Both the position numbers and the translations under genes were made by a program. Of a stretch of DNA of 64,000 nt, positions 42,382 to 51,635 are shown one piece after another. Every line of letters begins with the position of its first letter. Within the stretch, counting starts at the first letter, position 1. Source of the DNA: an uncultured Arthrobacter sp. (lineage in GTDB: Bacteria > Actinomycetota > Actinomycetes > Actinomycetales > Micrococcaceae); NCBI RefSeq assembly GCF_902805515.1, contig NZ_CADCTE010000001.1, positions 1-64,000 of the forward strand, read 5' to 3'. The notes under the pieces are model-generated. The model was given only the letters and a program-made list of their open reading frames with translations. It did no database searches and was not told the DNA's origin.

Positions 42382-44031
42382 ATGGACCCGGGTGTTCCGA
42401 TCCGCGCCGTGGGTGACCGCGCCGTCCTCGTCGAGCTTCCCGGCCTGCCCGAGGTGCTCAGCCTGCAGGCGCAGCTGGAAGCGGAGCCGTCCGAAGGCCA
42501 GCTCGACGTCGTGGCCGCCGCACAGACCGTCCTGGTCACCGCCGGGTCTCCGCGGCAGGCCGCCGGGATCGCCCGGCGGATCCGCTCCCTGGACTTCTCG
42601 GTTCGGCCCCGCGCCGAGGAGGCCCACATCGACATTGAGGTGGTGTACGACGGCGCCGACCTCGCGGAGGTGGCCCGGCACGCCGGGCTCAGTGAATCCG
42701 GAGTTATTGAGGCCCACACCTCGCAGGACTGGACCGCCGCCTTCGGGGGCTTCGCGCCGGGATTCGCCTACCTGACCGGCGGCGACCGGCGGCTGGAGGT
42801 GCCGCGCCGGGCGTCACCGCGGACGTCGGTTCCGGCCGGCTCGGTGGCCCTCGCGGGAGGCTACTCGGCCATCTATCCGCGCGAATCCCCCGGCGGCTGG
42901 CAGCTGATCGGGCGTACGGACGCCGTGCTGTGGGACCTCGGCCGGGACGTGCCGGCCCTCATCCGGCCGGGCCACCGGGTGCGTTTCACCGCCGTCCGGG
43001 AGTCGGTCAGCACGTCGGCGCGGCCCGGCGCTGCGTCCGGCGGTCCCGCGACCCAGCCCGCCCGGCGGCGCCGTGGAGCGCCCCATGACGTTTCCGTTCC
43101 TGCCTCCGGCCCCGGGGCGTTCGTCGTGGAGACGGGGCTGTCCAGCGTGCTCGAAGATCTTGGGCGTCCCGGATACGCGGCCCTCGGCGTGGCGGGTTCC
43201 GGTGCGCTCGACCGGGGGTCCTGCCGCCAGGCCAACCGGCTGGTCGGCAACCCGTCCGGCGCCGCCGTCGTCGAATCGCTCTTCGGTGGCCTGGTCCTCG
43301 AGTCCCGGTCGGAACTGGTGCTGGCGGTGACCGGGGCGCCGGCACCCTTGGCGGTGACCTCGCCCGGGGGGACCCGGCGGAGCGTTGACACCTGCGCTCC
43401 CTTCCTGCTGCGGGCCGGGGAAAGGCTTGCGGTCGGGGCGCCCGCCGAGGGGCTGCGCACCTATACCGCGGTCCGGGGTGGCTGGGAGGCGGCTCCGGTC
43501 CTGGGGAGCCGGTCAACCGACGTCCTCTCCGGCCTCGGCCCCGAGCCCCTGGCCCGCGGCGGGTTCCTCCGCGCGGGCACCGACCCCGGCAGCGCGGTGG
43601 GAAACCCCGAGCTGCCCTCGGCTGTGTCCCGGCCGGCGGTGCTGCGGATCGTGCCGGGGCCCCGGGCCGACTGGTTCGCCGACGGGGAACCCGCCCGCCT
43701 GTGCGCGGCGCGGTGGACCGTCACACCGCAGTCGAACCGGGTCGGCCTACGCCTCGACGGCCCGGCGCTGCGGCGGGTGGAATCCGGAGAACTGCCCAGT
43801 GAGGGCGTCGTGCGGGGAGCCCTTCAGGTGCCGCCGTCGGGCCTTCCGGTGCTGTTCCTCGCCGACCATCCCGTGACCGGGGGATACCCGGTGATCGGCG
43901 TGGTGATTTCCGAAGACCTCGACCGGGCGGCGCAGCTGCCGCCCGGAGCGGAGGTCCGGTTCGAGGCGTCCCCCGGGCACTCGCCCTTCCCGGCCGGTCC
44001 CCGGGTCAGCCCCCTGCCACCGACTGGATGA
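42382..44031 (+). CDS. pxpBC: 5-oxoprolinase subunits B and C fused
   Basis: A 549-aa fusion. Residues 1-205 are PxpB (KipI): PIRAVGDRAVLVELPG at the start and FGGFAPGFAYLTGGDRRLEVPRR near 120. After a Pro/Arg/Ala-rich linker of about 35 residues, residues 245-540 are PxpC (KipA): FVVETGLSSVLEDLGRPGYAALGVAGSGALD, and LFLADHPVTGGYPVIGVV near the end. Fused B-C forms are known. Together with PxpA it completes 5-oxoproline cleavage. Its last 26 bp overlap the convergent ThiS-like gene. Confidence 0.93.
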   Translation: MDPGVPIRAVGDRAVLVELPGLPEVLSLQAQLEAEPSEGQLDVVAAAQTVLVTAGSPRQAAGIARRIRSLDFSVRPRAEEAHIDIEVVYDGADLAEVARHAGLSESGVIEAHTSQDWTAAFGGFAPGFAYLTGGDRRLEVPRRASPRTSVPAGSVALAGGYSAIYPRESPGGWQLIGRTDAVLWDLGRDVPALIRPGHRVRFTAVRESVSTSARPGAASGGPATQPARRRRGAPHDVSVPASGPGAFVVETGLSSVLEDLGRPGYAALGVAGSGALDRGSCRQANRLVGNPSGAAVVESLFGGLVLESRSELVLAVTGAPAPLAVTSPGGTRRSVDTCAPFLLRAGERLAVGAPAEGLRTYTAVRGGWEAAPVLGSRSTDVLSGLGPEPLARGGFLRAGTDPGSAVGNPELPSAVSRPAVLRIVPGPRADWFADGEPARLCAARWTVTPQSNRVGLRLDGPALRRVESGELPSEGVVRGALQVPPSGLPVLFLADHPVTGGYPVIGVVISEDLDRAAQLPPGAEVRFEASPGHSPFPAGPRVSPLPPTG

Positions 44032-44293
44032 CCATCACGGTGTCGCCGGGCTCCACGGGCGTGTCAAGGAGCTCCAGCCGGCGCACGTCCTCGCCTCCGA
44101 CATAGATATTCACGTAACGCCGCAGCGCGCCGGTCTCATCGCGGATCCGCCGCTCAAGCAGCGGCCTCCCTTCGGACAACCGGTCGAGGAGGCCTCCGAC
44201 GGTCATCGGTGCGTCCGCCGGCAGCACCACCTCGCTGCGCCCCTCGACCAGCGGGCGCAGGAGGGTCGGAATCAGGACGCTGACGGAATCCAC
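44006..44293 (-). CDS. MoaD/ThiS-family small protein
   Basis: A 95-aa ubiquitin-fold protein. The start is GTG 44293 (VDSVSVLIPTLLRPLVEG); the middle has TVGGLLDRLSEGRPLLERRI and YVNIYVGGEDVR; the end is DTVMVIQSVAGG, whose GG tail is the usual site for adenylation and sulfur loading. No E1-like activating enzyme lies beside it. It follows the BNR-repeat gene with a gap of about 10 bp, a pairing I recall in other actinobacteria. Role unknown: sulfur carrier, or protein modifier. It overlaps the 3' end of pxpBC by 26 bp. Confidence 0.82.
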   Translation of the reverse strand: MDSVSVLIPTLLRPLVEGRSEVVLPADAPMTVGGLLDRLSEGRPLLERRIRDETGALRRYVNIYVGGEDVRRLELLDTPVEPGDTVMVIQSVAGG

Positions 44294-44303
44294 GGCGGAA
44301 CGC

Positions 44304-45398
44304 TCAATCCGCGACGACGGCGGCGCGCACCGTGAGGACGTCGGGAAGGTGGGAGGCGACCTCCACGAAGGATTCACCCTCGTCGGCGCTCGCATACACG
44401 CTGCCACCGCGGGTGCCGAAGTACACGCCGACGGGGTCGGCGGCGTCGACGGCGGCCGCATCACGCAGCACGGCGTTGTACTCCCGGGTGGGCAGGCCGC
44501 GGTGCAGCCGGGACCACGACCCGCCGCCGTCGTCGGTGCGGTGCACCGCGAGTTCGCCGTCCGGCGGGATCCGCTCGCCGTCGGCCTTCAGCGGAATGAC
44601 CCACGCGGTGCCTGGCCGGCGCGGATGGGAGAGCATGACGAAGCCGAAGTCCGACGGCAGCCCCTCGGCGATTGAAGTCCAGGTGTCGCCGGCGTCAGGT
44701 GTGGCGTAGACGCCGTGGTGGTTCTGCGCATACAGGTGCCGCGGGTTTCCGGCGTCGCGGGCGATCTTATGCACGCACTGCCCGAACTCCGGCTGCGGAT
44801 CGGGCAGGAAGTAGGCGGAGATGCCGCGGTTGCGCGGCTCCCACGAGGTTCCGCCGTCCACCGAGCGGTAGACCCCGCCGGTGCTCATGGCGACGTGGAT
44901 CGAGTCATCGGCCGGGCTGGGGAGGACGGTGTGGGCCGCGGCCCCGCCGTACCCCGCGCCCCACTCACTGCGGTGCGGGTGGTCCCAGAGGCCGCGGTTG
45001 AGTTCGAAGTGCTCCCCGCCGTCGGTGGATTTCCAGACGGAGATCGGCTCGCACCCGGCCCACACCACACCCGGCCGGCCTTCGGAGTCCGGCTGGATCT
45101 GCCAGATCCGCTCAAGGGCGGCGCCGTCGTCCGAATCGAAACCGATGCTTCCGCGTTCCGGCTCGGTCCAGGTGGCGCCCAGGTCGTCGGAGTGGACGAC
45201 CGACGGCCCCCAGTGCTCCGACCGCGTGCCCACCAGGATGCGGGTGCGCCCGCCCCGCGTGTCGATGCCGACGCCGGGGACCTCCTGCATGAGGAACAGC
45301 GGATCGGACAGGGTCCAGGACCGGCGGTTCCGGCTGGTGGCCAGCCAGAGTCCCTTCTTGGTGCCGATGGCCAGCACCGTGGTCGCCTGGTCGTTCAT
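44304..45398 (-). CDS. BNR/sialidase-like beta-propeller protein
   Basis: A 364-aa protein with repeated Asp-box motifs (S/T-x-D-x-G-x-T/S-W): HSDDLGATWTEP, KSTDGGEHF, RSVDGGTSWEPR, ATPDAGDTWTS, RTDDGGGSWSR and ASADEGESFVE, giving a beta propeller. It begins TTVLAIGTKKGLWLATSRNR and has no signal peptide, so it is probably cytosolic and not a secreted sialidase. ATG 45398 fits the family N-terminus. It is followed by the ThiS/MoaD-like gene, likely in one transcript. Function unknown. Confidence 0.88.
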   Translation of the reverse strand: MNDQATTVLAIGTKKGLWLATSRNRRSWTLSDPLFLMQEVPGVGIDTRGGRTRILVGTRSEHWGPSVVHSDDLGATWTEPERGSIGFDSDDGAALERIWQIQPDSEGRPGVVWAGCEPISVWKSTDGGEHFELNRGLWDHPHRSEWGAGYGGAAAHTVLPSPADDSIHVAMSTGGVYRSVDGGTSWEPRNRGISAYFLPDPQPEFGQCVHKIARDAGNPRHLYAQNHHGVYATPDAGDTWTSIAEGLPSDFGFVMLSHPRRPGTAWVIPLKADGERIPPDGELAVHRTDDGGGSWSRLHRGLPTREYNAVLRDAAAVDAADPVGVYFGTRGGSVYASADEGESFVEVASHLPDVLTVRAAVVAD

Positions 45399-45540
45399 AG
45401 CTGCCCCCAAATGGCTGCGTGAGCGGGATGTCGCAGGAACATTGGAAGAATGGCATACGCCACCGGATCTGTATAGGGTCGTCGGGCCCGCCGCGGTACC
45501 CGCCACGGCGGCGGCGGCATCCCGGGCCGGAACCGCTCAC

Positions 45541-45546
45541 TAGACT
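45541..45546 (+). promoter_or_regulatory. -10 box TAGACT, probable leaderless start
   Basis: TAGACT ends 6 nt before ATG 45553, with no ribosome binding site in between. Confidence 0.55.
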
Positions 45547-45552
45547 TCCCTC

Positions 45553-46458
45553 ATGGCCATCTTCATCGACCCGCCCCGGTGGCCGGCCCACGGTACCGAG
45601 TTCTCCCACCTCATCTCCAATGACTCGCTGGCAGAACTTCACGCCTTCGCGGCGGATGCCGGAGTGCCGGAGCGGGCCTTCGACGAGGACCACTACGATG
45701 TGCCGGCCCGCCGCTACGCCGATCTCGTGCGCCGGGGCGCGGTGGAGGTGAGCGGAGGGGACCTGACGCGGATCCTCGTCGCCAGCGGACTCCGGATACC
45801 GGCCCGCCGCCGCGCCAAACGCCTGAGGTCGGTGCTGGCCGGCCGGTGGGAGGCCCTCCTGCCCGGAACCGCGGACCTGGGGGCGGGCCTGGTGGAGCGG
45901 TGGAGTGAGCCGCACCGCGCCTACCACGATCTCCGCCACCTGCTCGCGGTGCTCGAGGCGCTGGACACCCTGCTGGAGCCCGACGACGCCGGGCTGCGCC
46001 GGCCGGTGCTGCTGGCGGCGTGGTTCCACGACGCCGTGTACGCCGGGCAGGCCGGACAGGACGAGGATGCTTCGGCCGCGCTCGCCGCGGACCTGCTGCG
46101 CAGGGTGCTGCCTCCCGCCGAAGTCTCCGAGGTGGAGCGGCTGGTGCTGCTGACCCGCACCCATGCACCGGCCGCCGGCGACCGGGCGGGGGCCCTGCTC
46201 TGCGACGCGGACCTGGCGGTGCTCGGCGGCAGCGGGGGAGACTACGACGCGTACGCCGCGGCGGTGCGCAAGGAGTACGCCCACGTCCCGGACGACGCGT
46301 TCACCGCCGGGCGGGCCGATATCCTCCGCCAGCTGCTGGCACTCGACACGCTCTTCTCCACCCAGAAGGGCGCGGCGCTCTGGGACGGGAGGGCCCGGGA
46401 GAATCTGCAGGCCGAACTGGCCCGGCTGGAGTCGCCGGGATCCCCCACGGCCGGTTAG
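45553..46458 (+). CDS. DUF4031 and HD-domain fusion protein
   Basis: A 301-aa protein. Residues 1-80 are a DUF4031 domain: MAIFIDPPRWPAHGTEFSHLISN and FDEDHYDVPARRYADLV. Residues 95-290 form an HD-type hydrolase domain with RAYHDLRHLLAVLEAL and LAAWFHDAVYAG, giving the His and His-Asp metal ligands, plus LLCDADLAVLG near 220 for the last Asp. HD proteins hydrolyse nucleotides or other phosphoesters. Both domains also exist apart, so the fusion suggests a joint pathway; substrate unknown. It overlaps the convergent small membrane gene by 4 bp. Confidence 0.85.
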   Translation: MAIFIDPPRWPAHGTEFSHLISNDSLAELHAFAADAGVPERAFDEDHYDVPARRYADLVRRGAVEVSGGDLTRILVASGLRIPARRRAKRLRSVLAGRWEALLPGTADLGAGLVERWSEPHRAYHDLRHLLAVLEALDTLLEPDDAGLRRPVLLAAWFHDAVYAGQAGQDEDASAALAADLLRRVLPPAEVSEVERLVLLTRTHAPAAGDRAGALLCDADLAVLGGSGGDYDAYAAAVRKEYAHVPDDAFTAGRADILRQLLALDTLFSTQKGAALWDGRARENLQAELARLESPGSPTAG

Positions 46459-46814
46459 CGTCCGGTCGGGCCGGCTCCGCCGTCGCCGTCGCGTGGGCGC
46501 AGCGGATGCTCACGCCAGTCCGGGGTTTCCGGCCGGCTGCCGTAGCCGGGACGGAAAAGTGGCTCATCGGGGTCCTCCACGGGACCCCTCGGCGGGGCCC
46601 CACGCCGGTGGGTGAGCCAGTAACCCCAGGCGAGCAGGGCCGCTGCAGCAAGGACCATCGCCATGCCGACCGCAAGGTTAAGCCCCGCCGTCGGGGCAAC
46701 CGGTTCGCCCGTGGCCGCGGAGGTGGCAAATTCGGAGACGCCCTGCGGGACGAAGAGGGTGCTCGTAAGCAGCAGTGCCGCGCCGGAAACGTATTGTTTC
46801 ACGCCGATTCTCAT
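46455..46814 (-). CDS. Small membrane protein, hypothetical
   Basis: A 119-aa protein with two hydrophobic segments (about residues 5-25 and 42-65) and a Pro/Arg/Asp-rich C-terminal tail of 50 residues that is probably cytosolic. The first segment could be an uncleaved signal. ATG 46814 is preferred: GGGGAAGATC stands upstream, and the longer frame adds a non-membrane stretch with no conserved look. No family recognised. Overlap of 4 bp with the DUF4031-HD gene at the stops. Confidence 0.65.
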   Translation of the reverse strand: MRIGVKQYVSGAALLLTSTLFVPQGVSEFATSAATGEPVAPTAGLNLAVGMAMVLAAAALLAWGYWLTHRRGAPPRGPVEDPDEPLFRPGYGSRPETPDWREHPLRPRDGDGGAGPTGR

Positions 46815-47019
46815 GATCTTCCCCTGGGTGTCGTGCCCGTGCTCCGTTGTTCCATCAAGCCTAGGTGATGCGGGGACGGCCGGCAGGCAGGAACGGCTCA
46901 ATGCAACCCCGGCCACCGGGAGTCACCGGGCGGCGCGGCACCTCCCGACCGGTCCTGGAGTCCGTCATCTAGGGAAGTTCTGCTTCCTAAAATCTCCGCG
47001 GTCCTCTACAGTTCTTCGT

Positions 47020-47038
47020 AAATGAATGCTATTCATTT
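47020..47038. promoter_or_regulatory. Inverted repeat in the putrescine oxidase promoter
   Basis: AAATGAAT (47020-47027) and ATTCATTT (47031-47038) are perfectly complementary around 3 nt. The element lies 36 bp before the oxidase start in an AT-rich patch and looks like an operator. The rest of the gap 46815-47019 shows nothing I can name. Confidence 0.5.
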
Positions 47039-47073
47039 TGTGATCTAAGTCATTTCAACTCTGGAGAATTCCC

Positions 47074-48468
47074 ATGCGGACCATCACAAGCGACGTCGTC
47101 GTTATCGGCGCCGGCCCCTCGGGGCTCACAGCAGCGCGCCAGCTGCGCCGGGCCGGCCATACCGTGACGGTCCTGGAAGCCCGCGACCGGGTCGGTGGGC
47201 GGACCCACACAGATGTCATCGAGAGTGCAACGCTCGAAGTCGGGGGCCAGTGGGTGTCACCCGACCAGACGGCCCTGCTGGGGCTGCTCGGAGAACTTGG
47301 CATGGAGACCTACTCCCGGTACCGCGAGGGAGAATCGGTCTACATTGGCGCGGACGGAACGCCTGTGCGCTACACCGGCGAGATGTTTCCGGTTTCCGCC
47401 GGCACGCAGGCCGAAATGGCGCGTCTCATCGATGTCCTTGACGGGCTCGTCGGCCAGATGGACGTCAAGGCACCCTGGGAGCACCCGCAGGCCCGTGAGC
47501 TCGACACCATCTCGTTCCATCACTGGCTGCGCCAACAGTCGGACGACGAGGAGGCCTGCAACAACATTGGCCTGTTCATCGCCGGAGGCATGCTCACCAA
47601 GCCCGCCCACGCCTTCTCCGCGCTCCAGGCGGTCCTCATGGCGGCATCGGCCGGATCCTTTTCGCACCTCGTGGACGAGGACTTCATCCTCGACAAGCGG
47701 GTGGTGGGCGGCATGCAGTCGGTCTCCGAACGGATGGCCGCCGAGCTCGGAGAGGCCGTCCTCCTCAACAATCCCGTGCGCACCCTGCGCTGGTCGGAGC
47801 ATCCGGATGGAAGAACCGAGGTGACCGCCGAGGCGGACAACGCCACCGTGCGGGCCCGTTACGCCGTGGTCGCGGTGCCACCGAACCTGTATTCGCGGAT
47901 CTCCTACGTGCCGGCTCTCCCACGCCGGCAGCACCAGATGCACCAGCATCAGTCCCTCGGACTCGTCATCAAGGTGCACGCCGTCTACATGACTCCCTTC
48001 TGGCGCGACAACGGCCTGTCGGGCACCGGATTCAGCGCAGGATCCATCGTGCAGGAGGTCTACGACAACACCAATCACGGCGACAGCCGCGGAACACTCG
48101 TCGGATTCGTGTCGGACGAGAAAGCCGACGCCATGTTCGACCTCGAGCCCACCGAACGCCGGCAGCGGATCCTCGAATCGATCGCAGGCTTCCTCGGGCC
48201 CCAGGCACTTCACCCCGAGGTGTACTACGAATCGGACTGGGCATCGGAGGAATGGACCCGCGGTGCCTATGCCTCCAGCTACGACCTCGGCGGCCTGCAC
48301 CGGTACGGGCGCCACCAGCTCACCCCGGTCGGACCCATCCACTGGTCCTGCTCGGACCTTGCGGCGGAGGGGTACCAGCACGTGGACGGAGCGATCCGCA
48401 TGGGCCAGCTCACCGCCACCCAGATCATCGCGGCCCTTGCCGCCCAAAGCGCTGCAACCATCCACTAG
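47074..48468 (+). CDS. puo: Putrescine oxidase (flavin monoamine oxidase)
   Basis: A 464-aa flavoprotein that oxidises putrescine to 4-aminobutanal with release of ammonia and hydrogen peroxide. The FAD motif is [20 protein letters not shown] (about residues 9-28), followed by [14 protein letters not shown]. The C-terminal FAD segment ends [20 protein letters not shown]. The start and overall sequence resemble the putrescine oxidases of Kocuria and Rhodococcus, so the substrate call is fair but not certain. GGAG lies 8 nt before the ATG. The permease gene after it could supply the amine. Confidence 0.87.
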   Translation: MRTITSDVVVIGAGPSGLTAARQLRRAGHTVTVLEARDRVGGRTHTDVIESATLEVGGQWVSPDQTALLGLLGELGMETYSRYREGESVYIGADGTPVRYTGEMFPVSAGTQAEMARLIDVLDGLVGQMDVKAPWEHPQARELDTISFHHWLRQQSDDEEACNNIGLFIAGGMLTKPAHAFSALQAVLMAASAGSFSHLVDEDFILDKRVVGGMQSVSERMAAELGEAVLLNNPVRTLRWSEHPDGRTEVTAEADNATVRARYAVVAVPPNLYSRISYVPALPRRQHQMHQHQSLGLVIKVHAVYMTPFWRDNGLSGTGFSAGSIVQEVYDNTNHGDSRGTLVGFVSDEKADAMFDLEPTERRQRILESIAGFLGPQALHPEVYYESDWASEEWTRGAYASSYDLGGLHRYGRHQLTPVGPIHWSCSDLAAEGYQHVDGAIRMGQLTATQIIAALAAQSAATIH

Positions 48469-48565
48469 TCAGCGCACGGCGGCCGCCTCCGGCCCATCAG
48501 CCCGGGAGGACAGCCGTCGACAACCCATCGAAATGCACAACTGACAGGTAAATCGAGGAGTTCTT

Positions 48566-49957
48566 GTGGAAGGAATGAATTCCCGTGGATCCAGCGCCGC
48601 AGCGGCGCCGGAACGGGAGCAGGCCCTGCGCCGGGTGATGGGAACCCCCGCGCTGGTTATTTTCGGGCTGGCCTATATGGTCCCGCTCACGGTCTTCACG
48701 ACCTACGGTCTTGTCACGACCCTCACCGAGGGCCACCTGCCGGCGGCATACGTCGTCACCCTCGCGGCCATGATGTTCACGGCCCTCAGTTATGCCTTCC
48801 TCGTCCGGGTCATACCTTCGGCCGGATCTGCCTACAGCTTTACCCAGCGCATTTTCGGGGGCCACGTAGGTTTCGTGACCGGGTGGACGCTGATGCTCGA
48901 CTATCTCCTCCTTCCACTTATCAACTACCTCCTGATCGGCCTGTACCTGAACGCCCAGTTCCCCTCAATACCGATGTGGGTGTTCACCGTGGCAGCGATC
49001 GCCCTGGTCACCGTGCTTAATATCGTCGGAATCTCCGTCGTGCGGAATGCGAACCTGGTCCTCGTCGGCATGCAGATCGTCTTCGTTGCGGTGTTCATCG
49101 TGCTGACAGCCGGCAGCATCTCGACGGGCCAGTCACTTGTGGCGCCGTTCTTCTCCCCTGACCTGCGGCTTGGCCTAATCCTGAGCGGTTCGGCGATCCT
49201 CTGCCTTTCCTTCCTTGGCTTCGATGCGGTTTCCACAATGTCCGAGGAAGCGAAGGACCCGCGGCGCACGGTGCCGCGCGCCGTCCTGCTGACCACGCTG
49301 ATCGGCGGAGCGATGTTCATTCTGATCTCCTGGGTGGCCCACCTTGCGTTCCCGGACTGGCAGGAGTTCACCGACCCCGATGCGGCCGCCGTTGAGATCA
49401 TGAACAGTCTTGGCGGCAACGCCATGGCTGCCTTCTTCCTGGCCGCCTACATCGCCGGATGCGTCGGATCCGCCATGGCGTCGCAGGCAAGCGTTTCACG
49501 CATCATGTTCGCGATGGGGCGGGACGGTGTGATTCCCAGGTCCGTCTTCGGCCGGGTCAGCGAGCGCTTCCGCTCTCCGGTCGGGGCGATCCTCGTTGTG
49601 TCGGCCGTCTCCCTGCTGGCACTTGTCCTTGATCTTGGAACAGTGGCATCGGTCATCAGCTTCGGTGCCCTGTTTGCCTTCTCGCTGGTGAACCTTGGAG
49701 CCATCAAGCACTTCCTCGTCGACCACGGCCGGAGGAGCGGACGCGACCTGCTCAAGTACGGGCTGGTCCCTGCCATCGGGTTCCTCCTCACAGTGTGGCT
49801 GTGGTTCAGCCTTTCGGCATCGGCCTTCGCCGTGGGATCGATCTGGCTGGTGATCGGGGTCGCCTATCTCGTCGTCCTGACACGCGGTTTCCGACGCCCG
49901 CCACCTCAGGTCGACCTCGACGAGAAAACAGTCAGCCCGGCCACGAGCAGTGCCTGA
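48566..49957 (+). CDS. APC-family amino acid/polyamine permease
   Basis: A 463-aa membrane protein with about 12 hydrophobic segments. The first ones (ALVIFGLAYMVPLTVFTTYG) and the SFLGFDAVSTMSEEAKDPRRTVPRAV segment near residue 215 are typical of the APC superfamily. A Ser/Ala-rich N-terminus precedes the membrane part. GTG 48566 has GAGGAG 5 nt upstream. Located between putrescine oxidase and an amidohydrolase gene, it may import putrescine or a related amine; this rests on context only. Confidence 0.9.
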   Translation: MEGMNSRGSSAAAAPEREQALRRVMGTPALVIFGLAYMVPLTVFTTYGLVTTLTEGHLPAAYVVTLAAMMFTALSYAFLVRVIPSAGSAYSFTQRIFGGHVGFVTGWTLMLDYLLLPLINYLLIGLYLNAQFPSIPMWVFTVAAIALVTVLNIVGISVVRNANLVLVGMQIVFVAVFIVLTAGSISTGQSLVAPFFSPDLRLGLILSGSAILCLSFLGFDAVSTMSEEAKDPRRTVPRAVLLTTLIGGAMFILISWVAHLAFPDWQEFTDPDAAAVEIMNSLGGNAMAAFFLAAYIAGCVGSAMASQASVSRIMFAMGRDGVIPRSVFGRVSERFRSPVGAILVVSAVSLLALVLDLGTVASVISFGALFAFSLVNLGAIKHFLVDHGRRSGRDLLKYGLVPAIGFLLTVWLWFSLSASAFAVGSIWLVIGVAYLVVLTRGFRRPPPQVDLDEKTVSPATSSA

Positions 49958-49988
49958 GCGCTGCGTCCACGATGAAGGAGTGGATCCA

Positions 49989-51635
49989 ATGAAAGCCGAC
50001 CTGATTGTCCTGGCCAGGACGGTCCACACGCTGGACGGCGGCATGCGGCCGGTCGAGGCGGTGGCCGTCCGGGACGGTATCATCACGGCGGTCGGCAGCC
50101 GGGAGGACATGGACGGATGGAGGTCCGCTGACACCGAAGTGGTCGATTTCGGTGCCGGAACCCTCACCCCGGGGCTTGTTGACGGACACCTCCATCCGGT
50201 GATGGCGCTGGACACCGTCCGGGGCTGCGACCTGTCCGGCGTGCAGACCATCGAGCAGCTGCGGGAAGCGCTGCACCGTGAGGCAGCCGCCCAAGGGCCG
50301 GGGGAGTGGGTGTTCGCCTGGGGGTTGGACCCCACGGTTTTCGGACCGGTGCCGCTGCACCGGAAGGTGATCGACGACGTCCTTGGCGGCCGCCCCTGCC
50401 TGGTGAGGGTCTTCGACGCCCACTCGGCTCTGGCCAGCAGCCGTGCGTTGGCCGCAGCGGGAATCGACGGCCCGCTGACGGCCGACGCGGACCCGGGCAT
50501 CGTGCGTGACGACACGGGCGCCCCCACCGGGCTCCTGCTTGAGTGGGATGCGATCAGCGCTGTCACCTCCGCTCTTCCCGAAGACAACTTTGCGACGCGC
50601 AGGATGCGGCTCAAGGAATTCCTTCGGGCCCTGTCCCGGGCCGGACTGACGGCCGGGCACGTCATGGACCTGAATAAGGACTCGCTTGAACTCCTGGCAG
50701 CGCTCGAACGGGACGGTGAACTGCCGCTTCGTCTCTACTGCGCCCCATGGTGCATGCCGGGAAGCACCGAAGCCGATCTGGGTGCGATCGCCGATCTCGT
50801 GCAGCTCAGCGGCCGGCGGTGGTCCGTCAACGCGGTCAAGTTCTTCATCGACGGCACCATCGACAACGGCACGGCGTGGCTCTCCTATCCCGACGTCAAC
50901 GGAGAATCAGCCGCGCCGTTCTGGCCGGATCCGGCCGACTACACCAAGGCCGTGCACTATTTCGCGTCCAGGGGCATCCGGACGGCGACCCATGCGATCG
51001 GCGACGCCGGCATCACCCGTGCCCTGGACACCATCGCGTCGATTGCGTCCTCGGCGCCTGCCGTCATCCACCGCATCGAGCACATCGAAACGGCCTCCGA
51101 TGAGGTAATCCGGCGTTTCGCCGCCGCGGGGGTGGCGGCGAGCATGCAGCCCACCCACTGCACCCACTACACGCGGGCCGACCACAGCGACAACTGGTCG
51201 ACGCGGCTGGGTGACGAGCGGGCCGACCAGGCGTGGCGCTGCCGGGACCTGCGAGAGGTTGGGGGGACCCTCGTGCTTGGCTCTGATTGGCCCATCGCAC
51301 CGTTCGAGCCCCTGCCGATCCTGGCCGACGCCCAACTGCGGCGACGGCACGACCGTCCCCTCGAGGCGGCGGTTGGGCCGGCCCAGGCCCTTACACCCCT
51401 CCAGGCGCTCGAAGGCTACACAACCCATGCCGCCCGTGCCGCGGGGCTCTCCGAGATCACCGGATCCATCACCGTGGGCAAACGCGCGGACTTCACCGCG
51501 TTCGAATGCGATCCCCTGGCGACGCCCCCGGAAACGCTCGCAGCCAGCAGAGTCCTTGGCACCGTCGTCGGCGGTGTCGTGCAGTTCACCGACGGACTCG
51601 AGCTCGCCGCACCAACAATAGGAGGAGCACCATGA
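49989..51635 (+). CDS. Amidohydrolase, YtcJ type
   Basis: A 548-aa metal-dependent hydrolase. The start DLIVLARTVHTLDGGMRPVEAVAVRDG and the first metal motif LVDGHLHPV near residue 66 are typical. Further parts are NAVKFFIDGTIDNGTAWL near 280, TATHAIGDAGI (His) near 335, HRIEH near 362 and LVLGSDWPIAPF (Asp) near 430. Substrate is probably an N-acyl amine or amide; not known. It begins 31 bp after the permease gene and its TGA overlaps the ATG of the next small gene. Confidence 0.9.
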   Translation: MKADLIVLARTVHTLDGGMRPVEAVAVRDGIITAVGSREDMDGWRSADTEVVDFGAGTLTPGLVDGHLHPVMALDTVRGCDLSGVQTIEQLREALHREAAAQGPGEWVFAWGLDPTVFGPVPLHRKVIDDVLGGRPCLVRVFDAHSALASSRALAAAGIDGPLTADADPGIVRDDTGAPTGLLLEWDAISAVTSALPEDNFATRRMRLKEFLRALSRAGLTAGHVMDLNKDSLELLAALERDGELPLRLYCAPWCMPGSTEADLGAIADLVQLSGRRWSVNAVKFFIDGTIDNGTAWLSYPDVNGESAAPFWPDPADYTKAVHYFASRGIRTATHAIGDAGITRALDTIASIASSAPAVIHRIEHIETASDEVIRRFAAAGVAASMQPTHCTHYTRADHSDNWSTRLGDERADQAWRCRDLREVGGTLVLGSDWPIAPFEPLPILADAQLRRRHDRPLEAAVGPAQALTPLQALEGYTTHAARAAGLSEITGSITVGKRADFTAFECDPLATPPETLAASRVLGTVVGGVVQFTDGLELAAPTIGGAP

